Positions 1-8,360 of a stretch of DNA of 64,000 nucleotides are shown here, in pieces; position 1 is the stretch's first letter; each line of letters starts with the position of its first letter. The stretch lies in assembly GCF_017356015.1 (NCBI RefSeq), contig NZ_JAFIQV010000025.1, positions 1-64,000 of the forward strand. Reading direction: 5' to 3'. The DNA comes from Azospirillum sp. SYSU D00513. Its GTDB lineage: Bacteria; Pseudomonadota; Alphaproteobacteria; Azospirillales; Azospirillaceae. A program made the translations under genes and the position numbers. Below the pieces are notes generated by a model that saw nothing but the letters and a program-made list of their open reading frames with translations, made no database searches and had not been told where the DNA came from.

Positions 1-131
1 TGAAACTCCTGTTTCTCGTCTTGAACCGTGCCGAGAAAGACTGGAAGATGTCAGCCCGTGAATGGACGGCCGCCAAGGCACAGATGGCCGTCATGTTCGG
101 CGAGCGCTTCACAAAGGCCATGAGCGCCTGA
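1..131 (+). CDS. IS256-family transposase, C-terminal fragment
   Basis: Only the last 43 or so residues are in the window, read in the frame starting at base 3. The peptide contains LFLVLNRAEKDWKM, then REWTAAKAQMAVMFGERF, and ends in MSA. This is the recognisable C-terminus of IS256/Mutator transposases (LKLLFLvlxxaxxxW...REWxxAxxqfaixFgeRf). The DDE catalytic residues would lie upstream and cannot be assessed. It is the probable agent that disrupted the adjacent hsdM. Whether the element is intact depends on sequence to the left. Confidence 0.8.
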   Translation, partial: KLLFLVLNRAEKDWKMSAREWTAAKAQMAVMFGERFTKAMSA

Positions 132-173
132 AACTGAAATCGCCCCCGCCGAGCACGAAATTCCGGATAGTCC
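1..173 (+). mobile_element. Right end of an IS256-family insertion sequence (partial)
   Basis: The window opens inside an insertion sequence. It holds the last codons of a Mutator/IS256-type transposase (stop at 129-131), then about 40 bp of non-coding DNA ending near ttccggatagtcc (161-173). There the sequence changes abruptly into an hsdM reading frame on the other strand. The outer end read inward (ggactatccggaatttcg) is a plausible terminal inverted repeat. The left end, its partner repeat and the target duplication lie outside the window, so the exact boundary (about 171-176) is inferred only from where the HsdM homology breaks. Confidence 0.75.
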
Positions 174-695
174 TGTGCCCGCCGCCGGATCCTGCACATA
201 CTCGCCCGCCCTGGGCCGCATCAGCGCGACCATGGAGTCGATCAGCGGGCGCGGCGTGAAGTACTGCCCCGCCCCCGACTTCTTCTCGGTCGCGTTGCGC
301 TCCAGCAGGCCCTCGTACATGTTGCCGAGGCCTTCCTCCCGCGCCGAGTACCAGTCCAGCCCGTCGATGGCCTCCACCAGCGCCTTGAGGATGCGCGGCT
401 GGCGCAGCGAGGTCTGCGCGTTCTGGAAGATCGCCTGCACCTGCGCCGAGCCCTCGGCGCCGAGGTGGATCAGCAGCTCCTTGTAGAAGGTGAGCTGCTC
501 CACCCCCTGGCGCCGCCGGATGTCGGCCCAGCGGTAGTGCTCCGGCAGCTGGTCCTCCGCCCCCGTCTCCGCCGCCATCTTGAGGAAGATCAGGTAGGTC
601 AGCTCCGTCACGTACTGGTGATACGTGATCCCGTCATCCCGCAGGATGTGGCAGAGGTTCCAGAGCTTGGCGACGATGTCGGTGGTGGCGGTCAT
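174..695 (-). pseudogene. hsdM: Type I restriction-modification methyltransferase HsdM, truncated by an IS
   Basis: About 174 residues remain, from MTATTDIVAKLWNLC to DPAAGTG. They cover the N-terminal helical HsdM_N domain (AKLWNLCHILRDDGITYHQYV, FLKMAAE) and the start of the N6-adenine methylase domain (GAGQYFTPRPLIDSMV, then QDPAAGTG, motif I for AdoMet). Reading then runs into insertion-sequence DNA, so the NPPF catalytic motif and the rest (intact HsdM is about 500 aa) are lost. I chose the ATG at 695 because GAAGGG precedes it at good spacing; an in-frame ATG at 716 would overlap the upstream gene. No hsdS is visible. Unless the rest is elsewhere, the system cannot methylate. Confidence 0.85.
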
Positions 696-703
696 GGTAC
701 CCT

Positions 704-1606
704 TCAATTCGAACAAATCCTCAGCTGCTTTTTGATCTCCTCGGAAACTCGAGTCTTCTCGTCAACGCAAGCATCTTGAAAAGTACCCTCTTCATATCCA
801 GAGATTCCTTCGAGATTCGCACCAGCCAACCGCGCACCCTTAAAAGATGCGCCATTGACTTTCGCTCCAGATAAGTTCGCACTACTCAAATCTGCGTATT
901 CAAAATCACTAGCAGTTAAATCAGCCGAAGGGGCTGAAAATCCACTAAGATTTGCCTTCCTAAATGTTACAAAATTAACTTCTCGCTTCATGGGAAGCTC
1001 GATACCGCTTAACATTGCGCCATCAAGATTTACATATCGTACCCCTTTTTGCGCGCGATCTGCCGCGATATATGCAAGCAAGGCCATTCCTCTGATTTTT
1101 TGATTATTGATTGGGGTGCATTCTCCTTTATCATTGCACGTCTTATCATACATATACTTTGCAAATTCGACCATGTTCTTTTCCCTATCAGCATCCTTTT
1201 GGTACCTTATTTGATTTGATAAAAGCTGGTTCTGACCATAAGCGATCCACACTTGGACAATCAATATAAGCGGCGAAACTGCTGCAATTATGATCGGCAC
1301 AGTCTTCCCAATGAAAATCCTGTTAACTATCCCAGCCAGCAAATTCTCTGTTTGCGGAGAGGGAAAGGGATCTGTGACCGAAGAAGCCCTTCCATAATCA
1401 CGGAATTTTTTTGCCAATCCGAAGCTGAAGAATGCTTTTACAAAAAATTTGAATGCACTCTGCGAGGAGAGTTTAGCGCAGGCATCTAGGCGCTCCTTTA
1501 GCTTTACGTTCTCTTCCTCAAGTTCTGCAATCCTGCCCCGAAGGCTGCCATTTAATTGCCTAAGATTTTCGCAATCCGCGACGATCTGATCTAAAGATGC
1601 GCTCAA
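704..1606 (-). CDS. Pentapeptide-repeat membrane protein inside the hsd operon
   Basis: 300 residues in three parts. An N-terminal coiled coil (about 5-45, RIAELEEENVKLKERL) is followed by a hydrophobic segment near 100-125 (TVPIIIAAVSPLILIVQVWIAYG) that probably spans the membrane. The C-terminal half carries pentapeptide repeats (VNLDGAMLSG, KANLSG, ADLTASDF, ADLSSANLSGAKVNG, ARLAGANLEG). Such repeats fold as a right-handed quadrilateral beta-helix. The DNA is clearly AT-richer than hsdR and hsdM, which suggests separate acquisition. It lies 22 bp after hsdR and overlaps the region just upstream of the hsdM start, so it is probably co-transcribed. Function is unknown; an accessory defence or immunity role is inference from position only. 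Confidence 0.75.
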   Translation of the reverse strand: MSASLDQIVADCENLRQLNGSLRGRIAELEEENVKLKERLDACAKLSSQSAFKFFVKAFFSFGLAKKFRDYGRASSVTDPFPSPQTENLLAGIVNRIFIGKTVPIIIAAVSPLILIVQVWIAYGQNQLLSNQIRYQKDADREKNMVEFAKYMYDKTCNDKGECTPINNQKIRGMALLAYIAADRAQKGVRYVNLDGAMLSGIELPMKREVNFVTFRKANLSGFSAPSADLTASDFEYADLSSANLSGAKVNGASFKGARLAGANLEGISGYEEGTFQDACVDEKTRVSEEIKKQLRICSN

Positions 1607-1628
1607 ATCTATTCTCCCGAATGGTGGG

Positions 1629-4600
1629 CTATCCAGCCCTCTCCCACATAGCCTCGCCGATCTCCGCCAGAACCGCCTCCAGCCGCCCGTCGAACACCCG
1701 GTTCAGCCGCGCGAACCCGCCGCCCTGCTGGCGGAACTCGCCCTGGTCCAGCGTCTCGCGGTCGATGACGACCTCCTTCTTCATCTGCCGGGCGATGCGC
1801 TCCAGCCATTGCCGCTGCGCCGCCGTCCAGCTTCGGCTGGATAGCACCCGCCGCATCGCGCGGTCCACACGCTCGTTGTAGGGGATCAGCGGGTCGCCCA
1901 GCGCCGCCTGGCGGATGTAGCCGATGATCGACGCGGCGATGTCGGCGTTGGTGGCGTCGCGGAAGGCGGCGCGCAGTTCCGCCTCGCCGAAGCCGTCCTG
2001 CTCCAGCCGCAGGCGAACCTCGCGAAGCTGGGCGCGGGTCAGGTCGCGCGGGGCGTTGGCGACGGCGGCGAGCGCCGGGATGCGGTTCAGGTTCTCGGTG
2101 AGATAGCTGCGGAAGCTGGCGAGATAGTCCTCGGGCCGGGTGATGCCGGCGCCGTAGCCGGTTTCCTCGTGGCGGAACGCGTCGGTGCCGGGGTAGAGCG
2201 GCACATGGATCGGGTCGTCGCCGATCCGGGTGTCGAGAAGCTCCATCAGCGCGCGGTTGTCGAGGAGCAGGCGCGCGGCCTCCTCGGGTGCGGACTCGCG
2301 CAGGCGGCGGATGAAGCCGTCCGGGTCGGTGCCGGCCAGGTCGCGGAACCGGCGGGCGCCGCTGTCGGACAGGCGGCGCTTCTTGCGGTGCAGCTTGGCG
2401 ACGATCTGGCCGACCAGCCAGCGGGCCTGCTGCGCCTTGCGCTCCTCCAGCCCGGGCGGGCCGGCGAAGGGGGCCTGCCCCGCCTCGGCGAAGCCGGCCG
2501 CCGGCGCGCCCTCCAACGGGGTGCCCTCCGCCGGGGCGCCGGAGGCTTCGGCCAGTTCGCCCAGCAGCACAGCGAAGGTGATGTTGGGATTCGCCACGAC
2601 CGGCCGCATTTCGGTCAGGTCCTGCATGGCGGCGTAGAGACCGACGGCGTCGAAGATGCGGAAGGCCGTCTTGTCCCGGCCGGGGCCGAACAGGCCCTCG
2701 CACAGGCGGGTGCCCCGGCCGATCATCTGTTCGTACAAGATGCGGCTGCCGACTCGCCGGATGAAGACGAGGTTCACGATCTCCGGCACGTCGATGCCGG
2801 TGGTCAGAAGGTCCACGGTGACCGCGACCTTCGGCAGCGCCTCGTTCTTGAAACGGCGGATCTGGTGCAGGGGCCGGTCGGCCTTGCCGGTGATCTTCGC
2901 CACCGCCTCGTCCTCTACGGCGCCGTAGCGCGCGGCGAAGGCCGTCTTCAGGGCGGTCACGACGATGTCGGCGTGCTGGTCGGTGGCGCAGAACACCAGC
3001 GTCTTGCCCGGAAGGCCGGGATCGATGTGGCCGGCGAGCCATTCGGCGATGACGCGGTTGAAGTCCGGCGTGATGACCTTGCGGTTGAAATCCTCGACGT
3101 CGAAGCGCACTTCGTCCGGCAGGTGGATGAGGTCGAGTTGCCCGGTGCGGGTGTCCAGCACGTCCACGGCGGCGCCGGCGTCCCAATGGATGCCCTGCTG
3201 GCTCAGGGCCGTGTGGGCGCGCAGCGGCGGCTCATGGTCCACCAGCCAGCCGTCGATCACCGCCTCCTGGTAGGTGTAGCGGAAGGCCGGCTCGCCGAAG
3301 ATCTCCACCGTGTGCAGGGCCGGCGTCGCGGTCAGGCCGATCTTCACCGCGTCGAAACGGTCGAGCACGCGCCGGTACTTGGAAATGTAGTCGCCCTGGT
3401 CGCGGAAGCGGAGTTCGTCCTCGCCCATCTCGCGGTCCAGAAGGTAGCCGCGGTGGCATTCGTCCACCACGATGCAGTCGTACTGGTCCACCGGCGGCGG
3501 GTCCTCGCTGTAGAGGGTGCGCTTGACCAGCGCCTGGACGGTGGCGATGTGCAGCTTGGTCTCGGGGTCGGGGGCGATCTCGCCCAGCTCCTTCACCGCG
3601 AAGATGTCGGCGAAGACCTGATGGTGCTCCATCCGCGTTTCCTTGAACGCGTTGCCCGCCTGCTCCCCCAGGGCCGTGCGGTCCACCAGGAACAGGATGC
3701 GCCGGAAGCGTTGCGCCTTCAGCAGGCGGTAGACCAGCGCGATGCAGGTCTTCGTCTTTCCGGTGCCCGTCGCCATGGCGACCAGCACCTCGCGCCGGCC
3801 GCCGGATATCGCCTCCTCGACCCGGCGGATGGCGCGTTCCTGGTAGCCGCGCAGGGGGAAGTTGAAGGCGAAGGGATCGCGCGACAGCCGCTCCTGCGCC
3901 GCGTGCGGGTCGTTGCGCAGCAGCTCGACAAGGCCCGGCGGCGTGTACCAGCCGTCCAGCGCCTTGCGCAGGTTCTGCGGATGGCGGGCGTCGCGGAACC
4001 AGATGCCCGACGCCGTTTCGAACTGGCGAAGGAAGGGGCGGCCGTTGGTCGCGAACAGGAAGGGCAGGCGGATGGCGCCCCAGGGTCCCTCCTCCGGCGG
4101 CGCCTCGTCGCCATGGGCGAGGTAGCCCTCCGCGTAGCGGCGCGCCTGGTCGATGGCGGCGGGGACGTCGGCGTTGCGGCGCTTGGCCTCCACCACGCCC
4201 ACGGCGGTGAGGCCGGCGAAGAGCGCATAGTCGGCCGGCCCGTTCGCGGTGGGCCATTCCGCGATGGCGAGGTTGCGCCCCTTCTGCGGACGGACGCCGG
4301 CGCCAAAGGTCAGGGTCTCGCTGTCCGCTTCCCACCCGGCCTCCCGGAGCCGCGCGTCGATCAGGCGGCGGGTCTCGCGCTCGTCCAGGTCGATGCCCTG
4401 GCCGAGTTCCTGCGCCAGCTCCACCCGGTGCTGGATCGCCGTCGGCGCCTCGGCCACGGCGGTCGCCTGCGCGGCGGCCAGCTCCGCCGCCAGCCGCGCG
4501 CGGTCGTTTTCCACCTCCTGCGCCAGCCGTTCCCACTCCAGCCGCTCCGCCTCGGCGCGGGCGGCGCGCTCCTCGGCGGACAGGCGTCGTTCGCCTTCGG

Positions 4601-5126
4601 CCTGGGCCTCGGCTGCGATGCGCTCATGGGCCGACTGCTGTTCCGCGACCGCCTTGCGCAGCCGCTCCAACTCGGCCTTCAGCGCGGCGCCCTCGGCGCG
4701 CGGATCGGGCGGCGGCACGAAGGGGCCGGGGGCAAACGCGCGGTCGCCCGTGACGGTGCGATGAAACCAGACACCCAGCGTACGCGCGTGCTTCAGGCAA
4801 GACAGCGCGGTCGCGTGGTCGCCGTCCAGGTCGTGGGCGGCGGCGTTGCCGGCCTTGCGGATAAAGTGGAAGAGGTCCCCGACCTCGCGCGTCAGGGCGC
4901 CGCGGTCGCGCAGGCGACGCAACAGGTCCGTCTGCTTCTCCTCGGGTGACGTCCACAGCCCGAGCTTGGCCGCGGTGAGCTGTGCCAGAAGTTCGGCGAA
5001 CTGGCGCAGCTTGATGATGGTGGTGTTGGCATCCTCGGCGAAGAAGCGCTCGGCCAATGCCCCCAGCCGGTCGAGCTGAGCATCATGCCGCACCAGAAAC
5101 GAGAAGTTGACCGAACGCGCCACCAT
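1629..5126 (-). CDS. hsdR: Type I restriction enzyme subunit HsdR (EcoEI-like)
   Basis: 1165 residues, full length for the family. An N-terminal DUF4145-like helical domain (about 1-125, KAGNAAAH) precedes a long charged coiled coil (145-225). The nuclease domain shows the D...E-x-K signature (ADY near 299, VVEAKR near 312-316). The superfamily 2 motor has Walker A MATGTGKTKT (about 451), a DEAH-type box VVDECHRGY (about 553) and LTATP (about 598). The C-terminal part, which would contact the methylase, is also intact. HsdR cuts and translocates DNA only in complex with HsdM and HsdS, so with hsdM broken and no hsdS here it is probably idle. The start at MVARSVNFSFLV is the first in-frame ATG. 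It leads the minus-strand hsdR, pentapeptide, hsdM series. Confidence 0.93.
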   Translation of the reverse strand: MVARSVNFSFLVRHDAQLDRLGALAERFFAEDANTTIIKLRQFAELLAQLTAAKLGLWTSPEEKQTDLLRRLRDRGALTREVGDLFHFIRKAGNAAAHDLDGDHATALSCLKHARTLGVWFHRTVTGDRAFAPGPFVPPPDPRAEGAALKAELERLRKAVAEQQSAHERIAAEAQAEGERRLSAEERAARAEAERLEWERLAQEVENDRARLAAELAAAQATAVAEAPTAIQHRVELAQELGQGIDLDERETRRLIDARLREAGWEADSETLTFGAGVRPQKGRNLAIAEWPTANGPADYALFAGLTAVGVVEAKRRNADVPAAIDQARRYAEGYLAHGDEAPPEEGPWGAIRLPFLFATNGRPFLRQFETASGIWFRDARHPQNLRKALDGWYTPPGLVELLRNDPHAAQERLSRDPFAFNFPLRGYQERAIRRVEEAISGGRREVLVAMATGTGKTKTCIALVYRLLKAQRFRRILFLVDRTALGEQAGNAFKETRMEHHQVFADIFAVKELGEIAPDPETKLHIATVQALVKRTLYSEDPPPVDQYDCIVVDECHRGYLLDREMGEDELRFRDQGDYISKYRRVLDRFDAVKIGLTATPALHTVEIFGEPAFRYTYQEAVIDGWLVDHEPPLRAHTALSQQGIHWDAGAAVDVLDTRTGQLDLIHLPDEVRFDVEDFNRKVITPDFNRVIAEWLAGHIDPGLPGKTLVFCATDQHADIVVTALKTAFAARYGAVEDEAVAKITGKADRPLHQIRRFKNEALPKVAVTVDLLTTGIDVPEIVNLVFIRRVGSRILYEQMIGRGTRLCEGLFGPGRDKTAFRIFDAVGLYAAMQDLTEMRPVVANPNITFAVLLGELAEASGAPAEGTPLEGAPAAGFAEAGQAPFAGPPGLEERKAQQARWLVGQIVAKLHRKKRRLSDSGARRFRDLAGTDPDGFIRRLRESAPEEAARLLLDNRALMELLDTRIGDDPIHVPLYPGTDAFRHEETGYGAGITRPEDYLASFRSYLTENLNRIPALAAVANAPRDLTRAQLREVRLRLEQDGFGEAELRAAFRDATNADIAASIIGYIRQAALGDPLIPYNERVDRAMRRVLSSRSWTAAQRQWLERIARQMKKEVVIDRETLDQGEFRQQGGGFARLNRVFDGRLEAVLAEIGEAMWERAG

Positions 5127-5956
5127 TGCCTCCCCGAGAGCATCCGACTATACGGTGCGGCGCACTGCGTGTCACCGACCGAACGCAATCACGAAACGAT
5201 TGATTTTCTATGGATGTGCCAAGCGTGGATCGAGCCGCGCGGACATGACGCCTGGCTGGCGAGCTTGGCAGGGATGCGCCGCCCCGCAGGGCGCGCCGGC
5301 GACCGCGCGGAGGGAGGCGCGGCTAGGTTGCACCCCAACTCTAGACGCCATGTCGTCGCCGTCCTCTCCCCTTAGCTTCCAGGCAGAGCGCCGGCAGCGG
5401 AGGTCGCGGCGCCCTCCCCAAGGGGGGCGCGTTCCTCACCGGATTCTCAGGCACGGACCATCGGAGCGCAACCTGCGGCCCCGGCCGCTCCCATGGACGG
5501 CGCTTGGAGCCGATCGGACCGACGTCACCCAACGCGTCGGACGCCTTCCGCATGCCGATCAGCCGACCGCCTCTTCTGCACTGATTGCTGAAGAACAGTT
5601 AACGCCAGTGAGCTTCACTGCGACAGGTTGCCATTTAATTTTTGTTTCACAGAAAATCGGCGACCGCGAACCCCGTTCCACACTCATGTATTCATTGAGG
5701 TAAAATCCATTTACCTCTATTTTTTCACTTCCATTCTCCTAATTGCTTTTGACAATCTACGAAAAATAGGAAGACGGCAGCTCGCACGTCGCCAGGATAG
5801 CTTTCCAATGCGTAAATTCGACTACGTCTGCACTCAACCAAAGAGGTGCGGCGATCGATTTCCCATGCATGCGGCAGACCAGTAAGCACACTGTATTTCA
5901 TTATTGTTAAAAAGCAGAGCAGATCCACAACACACCAGTACTGAAAGGTGAATTCC
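5127..5956. other. Non-coding region between hsdR and the oxidoreductase cluster
   Basis: About 830 bp without a convincing gene. The first 430 bp are GC-rich; the part from about 5580 to 5940 is markedly AT-rich compared with everything to its right. It contains a GC-rich hairpin (5409-5430), a short perfect hairpin (5607-5619, agtga-gct-tcact) and an intrinsic terminator (5697-5725). Open frames here (for example 5107-5703) lack recognisable domains and ribosome-binding sites. The divergent promoters for hsdR and for the cluster to the right should lie here, but I cannot place them with confidence. Confidence 0.6.
5697..5725 (+). terminator. Intrinsic terminator
   Basis: A perfect 8-bp stem, gaggtaaa (5697-5704) and tttacctc (5710-5717), encloses the loop atcca and is followed directly by tattttttc. 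This is a textbook rho-independent terminator for plus-strand transcription. No gene lies immediately upstream on that strand, so it may end a small RNA. Confidence 0.75.
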
Positions 5957-6418
5957 ATGCTTCGTATCCAAGGGCAATGGCAGCTGCTGCGGTGGGTCAG
6001 GCTGACAGATACTGGCGAAGTGACTTGGCCGTTTGGTCAGAGCGCGACGGGAATGCTCATCTATGCGGACGATGGCCGCATGATGGTGCAGATGATGGCC
6101 GGCAACCGGCCGAATCTGAACACCGACAACCCGCTCACCGGTGACACGGACGCGCGCGCAGCCGCCTATTCCAGCTACCTGGCCTATTTCGGCACGTTCC
6201 GCATCGACCGGAGTGACGATCGGGCGGTCATCCACCAGATCGAAGGCAGCTCCTTTCCCGACTGGTCGGGAACCGTGCAGGAACGTCCGTTCACCCTCGA
6301 GCGCGAGGACGACGGTGAGAAATTCACCGACATCCTCACGCTGAGCACACCGCCCGTCCGGATCGACGGCATCGCGGTGGTGAACGAGATGGCCTGGATC
6401 CGCAACAGCAGACGATAG
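5957..6418 (+). CDS. Lipocalin-like domain protein
   Basis: 153 residues matching the small lipocalin-like family (Pfam Lipocalin_5 type): IQGQWQLLRW at the N-terminus, then GEVTWPFGQSATGMLIYADDGRMMVQM, a mid-section AAYSSYLAYFGTFRID, and a C-terminal barrel strand ending MAWIRNS. No signal peptide is present, so it is probably cytoplasmic. I chose the ATG at 5957 because GAAAGG lies 9 bp upstream; an in-frame GTG at 5948 overlaps that site. It is the first gene of the cluster that continues with the glucoamylase-like enzyme 71 bp downstream. Lipocalin-like proteins bind small hydrophobic ligands; the ligand here is unknown. Confidence 0.8.
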   Translation: MLRIQGQWQLLRWVRLTDTGEVTWPFGQSATGMLIYADDGRMMVQMMAGNRPNLNTDNPLTGDTDARAAAYSSYLAYFGTFRIDRSDDRAVIHQIEGSSFPDWSGTVQERPFTLEREDDGEKFTDILTLSTPPVRIDGIAVVNEMAWIRNSRR

Positions 6419-6489
6419 CGCACGCCCGACCGGCCGCAACCCGACGGCGCCGCCGCGCCGGCCTCAACGCAAGCCAGAGAAGATTCGCG

Positions 6490-7902
6490 ATGACCAACCC
6501 CACTCCTGCCCGCGCCATGGCCGCAGCTCCGACGGCCGCCCTGGACAGGCACGAACCGAAGACGGCTTACCAGCAGACCGAATTGACGTCGCTGTCGCGC
6601 TACATGCTGCTGATGATGCTGCGCAACGTGACGAGCGACGGCTATGTGATCGAAGACCCGGCCCAGCCCGGCCGCTATTCGCTTCCGGGCTGCGTGATCG
6701 CCGCCCCCTCCTATCCGGCCAACACGCCGGGCGTCGATCAGAACTACATCTTCAACTGGGTGCGGGACGGTGCCATCACCGCGCTGGAGATCATCGAGGC
6801 CGGCCTGCCGGCCACGCCCGGCGACGGCGTCCAGACGCTGAACGACTACGTCGCCTTCGCGCAGACGTGCCAGAACAACGCCACCCCGACGCCGGCGCAC
6901 GCCTGCTTCACCATCGACGGCCAGTCGCGCCCCTGGACGGAGCAAGCCGACGGGCCGGCGATCCAGACGGTCGCGTTGCTGCGCGCCTATGACCAACTCG
7001 GACCGTCGGCCCAGGCCGCCGCCGCGCAGGTCATCTCCAAGAACCTGGACTATCTGCTGGGCGCCTACCAGAACCCGACCACGAATCTCTGGGAGGAGCA
7101 CTCGGGCCTGTCCTTCTTCGCCCGCTCGGTGCAGCTCCGCTGCTTCCGTGACGTCACCGCCAACACGATCGGCATTCCGGTTCCCCAGGGCGTCGCCGCG
7201 GCGATCGACTGGCTGGAGAATGCGCTGCAGGACCACTGGAACGGCCAGTATTACATGACGATGCTGCAGCCCGGCGCCGGACCCGGCGTGTCGGCGGTGC
7301 CGGAGGCCTACGACCCCAACATCGACATCATTTGCGCCAGCGTCTATGGCGCCATCCCCTGCACCGACACCAAGCTGCTCGCGACCGCGGCAAAGCTGCG
7401 CGGCCAGTGGGAGGACGACGGCTCGCAGTGGCAGTACCCGATCAACGTCGCCGACCGGGCACGCGGCGTCGGCCCGCTGCTCGGCCGCTACCCCGGCGAC
7501 AATTACGACGGCGACGTCTCCAACCCGGTGGTCGGCGGGCATCCCTGGGCACTGTGCACCTGCAACCTCGCAGAGCTGTATTACCGCCTCGCCGCCGAGA
7601 TCGAGAGCACGCAGGCGGTGCCGCTGGACGCGCTTTCACAGCCCTTCTTCGCTCAGGTCGGCATCACCGGACCGGCAGCGCCGGCCGATGTGGCCGACGC
7701 CCTGCGCAACGCCGGTGACGCCATGCTGCGCGCAGTCGTTCTCCACAGCGATCATTACGAGCTGAGCGAGCAGTTCGACGGCACGACCGGCTACGAAAAG
7801 AGCGTGCGCAACCTGACCTGGAGCTACGCGTCCTTCCTCTCGGCGGTCCGTGCCCGCGCGCTCGAGCCCGTGGCAGCGCCCCAGCTCGAGAACGCCCTAT
7901 GA
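6490..7902 (+). CDS. Glycoside hydrolase family 15 (glucoamylase-like)
   Basis: 470 residues with the full set of GH15 signatures: NYIFNWVRDGAITA (about 85-98), DGPAIQTVALLRAY (154-167), NLWEEHSGLSFFARSVQ (199-215, general acid expected in the WEE motif), GRYPGDNYDGD, VVGGHPWALCTCNLAELYY, and SEQFDGTTGY (general base expected at Glu427) leading to LTWSYASFLSA. Family members release glucose from the non-reducing ends of alpha-glucans or hydrolyse trehalose. It has no signal peptide and no starch-binding domain, so an intracellular oligosaccharide or glycoside is the likelier substrate. Its stop codon overlaps the next ATG (ATGA), implying translational coupling to the dehydrogenase small subunit and a shared pathway. 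Confidence 0.9.
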   Translation: MTNPTPARAMAAAPTAALDRHEPKTAYQQTELTSLSRYMLLMMLRNVTSDGYVIEDPAQPGRYSLPGCVIAAPSYPANTPGVDQNYIFNWVRDGAITALEIIEAGLPATPGDGVQTLNDYVAFAQTCQNNATPTPAHACFTIDGQSRPWTEQADGPAIQTVALLRAYDQLGPSAQAAAAQVISKNLDYLLGAYQNPTTNLWEEHSGLSFFARSVQLRCFRDVTANTIGIPVPQGVAAAIDWLENALQDHWNGQYYMTMLQPGAGPGVSAVPEAYDPNIDIICASVYGAIPCTDTKLLATAAKLRGQWEDDGSQWQYPINVADRARGVGPLLGRYPGDNYDGDVSNPVVGGHPWALCTCNLAELYYRLAAEIESTQAVPLDALSQPFFAQVGITGPAAPADVADALRNAGDAMLRAVVLHSDHYELSEQFDGTTGYEKSVRNLTWSYASFLSAVRARALEPVAAPQLENAL

Positions 7903-8360
7903 ACGGGCAGCTGGAGAGTTTTATCGGCCTCTCCATCCTGCTGACCGGGTTCGATGCCGTGCGGCTGCGCGGCTCGGGGATGGCCGAGCCGTATCTCAAG
8001 GCAATCGGCGCGGTGCTGCCCCCGGACGTGGTGGGCGACCTGCTGTCCGCGTACGAGCAGCTGCCCCCCGGATCGGAGCGCGAACGTGAGCGCGTGCTGG
8101 AATCCGAAATCCTGGGCGACCCCAGGCTGGGGCCGGTGGCGCGCAATCTGATCGTGCTCTGGTACTGCGGAAGCTGGACACAGCTTCCGCCCGCGTGGCG
8201 CGCCGCGTTCGGGGAATCGCCGCTGGACACCAACCGCGTCATCTCCGGCGCCGCCTATCAGGCAGGCCTGCAATGGGAGGCGGCCGGAGGGCATCCGCCC
8301 GGAGCGAACCCGCAGGGTTACGGCGCATGGGCCTCGGGCCCGCAGAGGAGTCGGGAATGA
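7899..8360 (+). CDS. FAD-dependent sugar dehydrogenase small subunit (FAD-SLDH/gluconate dehydrogenase gamma-like)
   Basis: 153 residues in the pattern of small subunits that partner GMC dehydrogenases (Pfam FAD-SLDH type): FIGLSILLTGFDAV at the N-terminus, a LGPVARNLIVLWYCGSW core, and a tail SGAAYQAGLQWEAAGGHPPGANPQGYGAWA. Characterised relatives carry a Tat signal and escort the large subunit to the periplasm; no twin-arginine signal is visible here. It is coupled at both ends: ATGA overlaps with the GH15 gene upstream and with the GMC gene downstream. A paralogue lies at 13420-13980. Assignment rests on motif resemblance and neighbourhood; the acceptor and substrate are not known. Confidence 0.7.
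   Translation: MNGQLESFIGLSILLTGFDAVRLRGSGMAEPYLKAIGAVLPPDVVGDLLSAYEQLPPGSERERERVLESEILGDPRLGPVARNLIVLWYCGSWTQLPPAWRAAFGESPLDTNRVISGAAYQAGLQWEAAGGHPPGANPQGYGAWASGPQRSRE

Noticed and set aside
2169..4949. A 926-codon plus-strand open frame opposite hsdR
   Set aside because: It is antisense to a fully conserved HsdR and its product is low-complexity R/G/A-rich sequence with no domain. High GC leaves the opposite strand open.
5107..5703. A 198-codon plus-strand frame in the gap right of hsdR
   Set aside because: It begins inside hsdR on the other strand, has no ribosome site and no recognisable domain, and base use changes sharply along it.
6184..7542. A 452-codon minus-strand frame opposite the GH15 gene
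   Set aside because: It overlaps conserved GH15 and lipocalin-like motifs on the other strand; the product resembles GC-driven filler.
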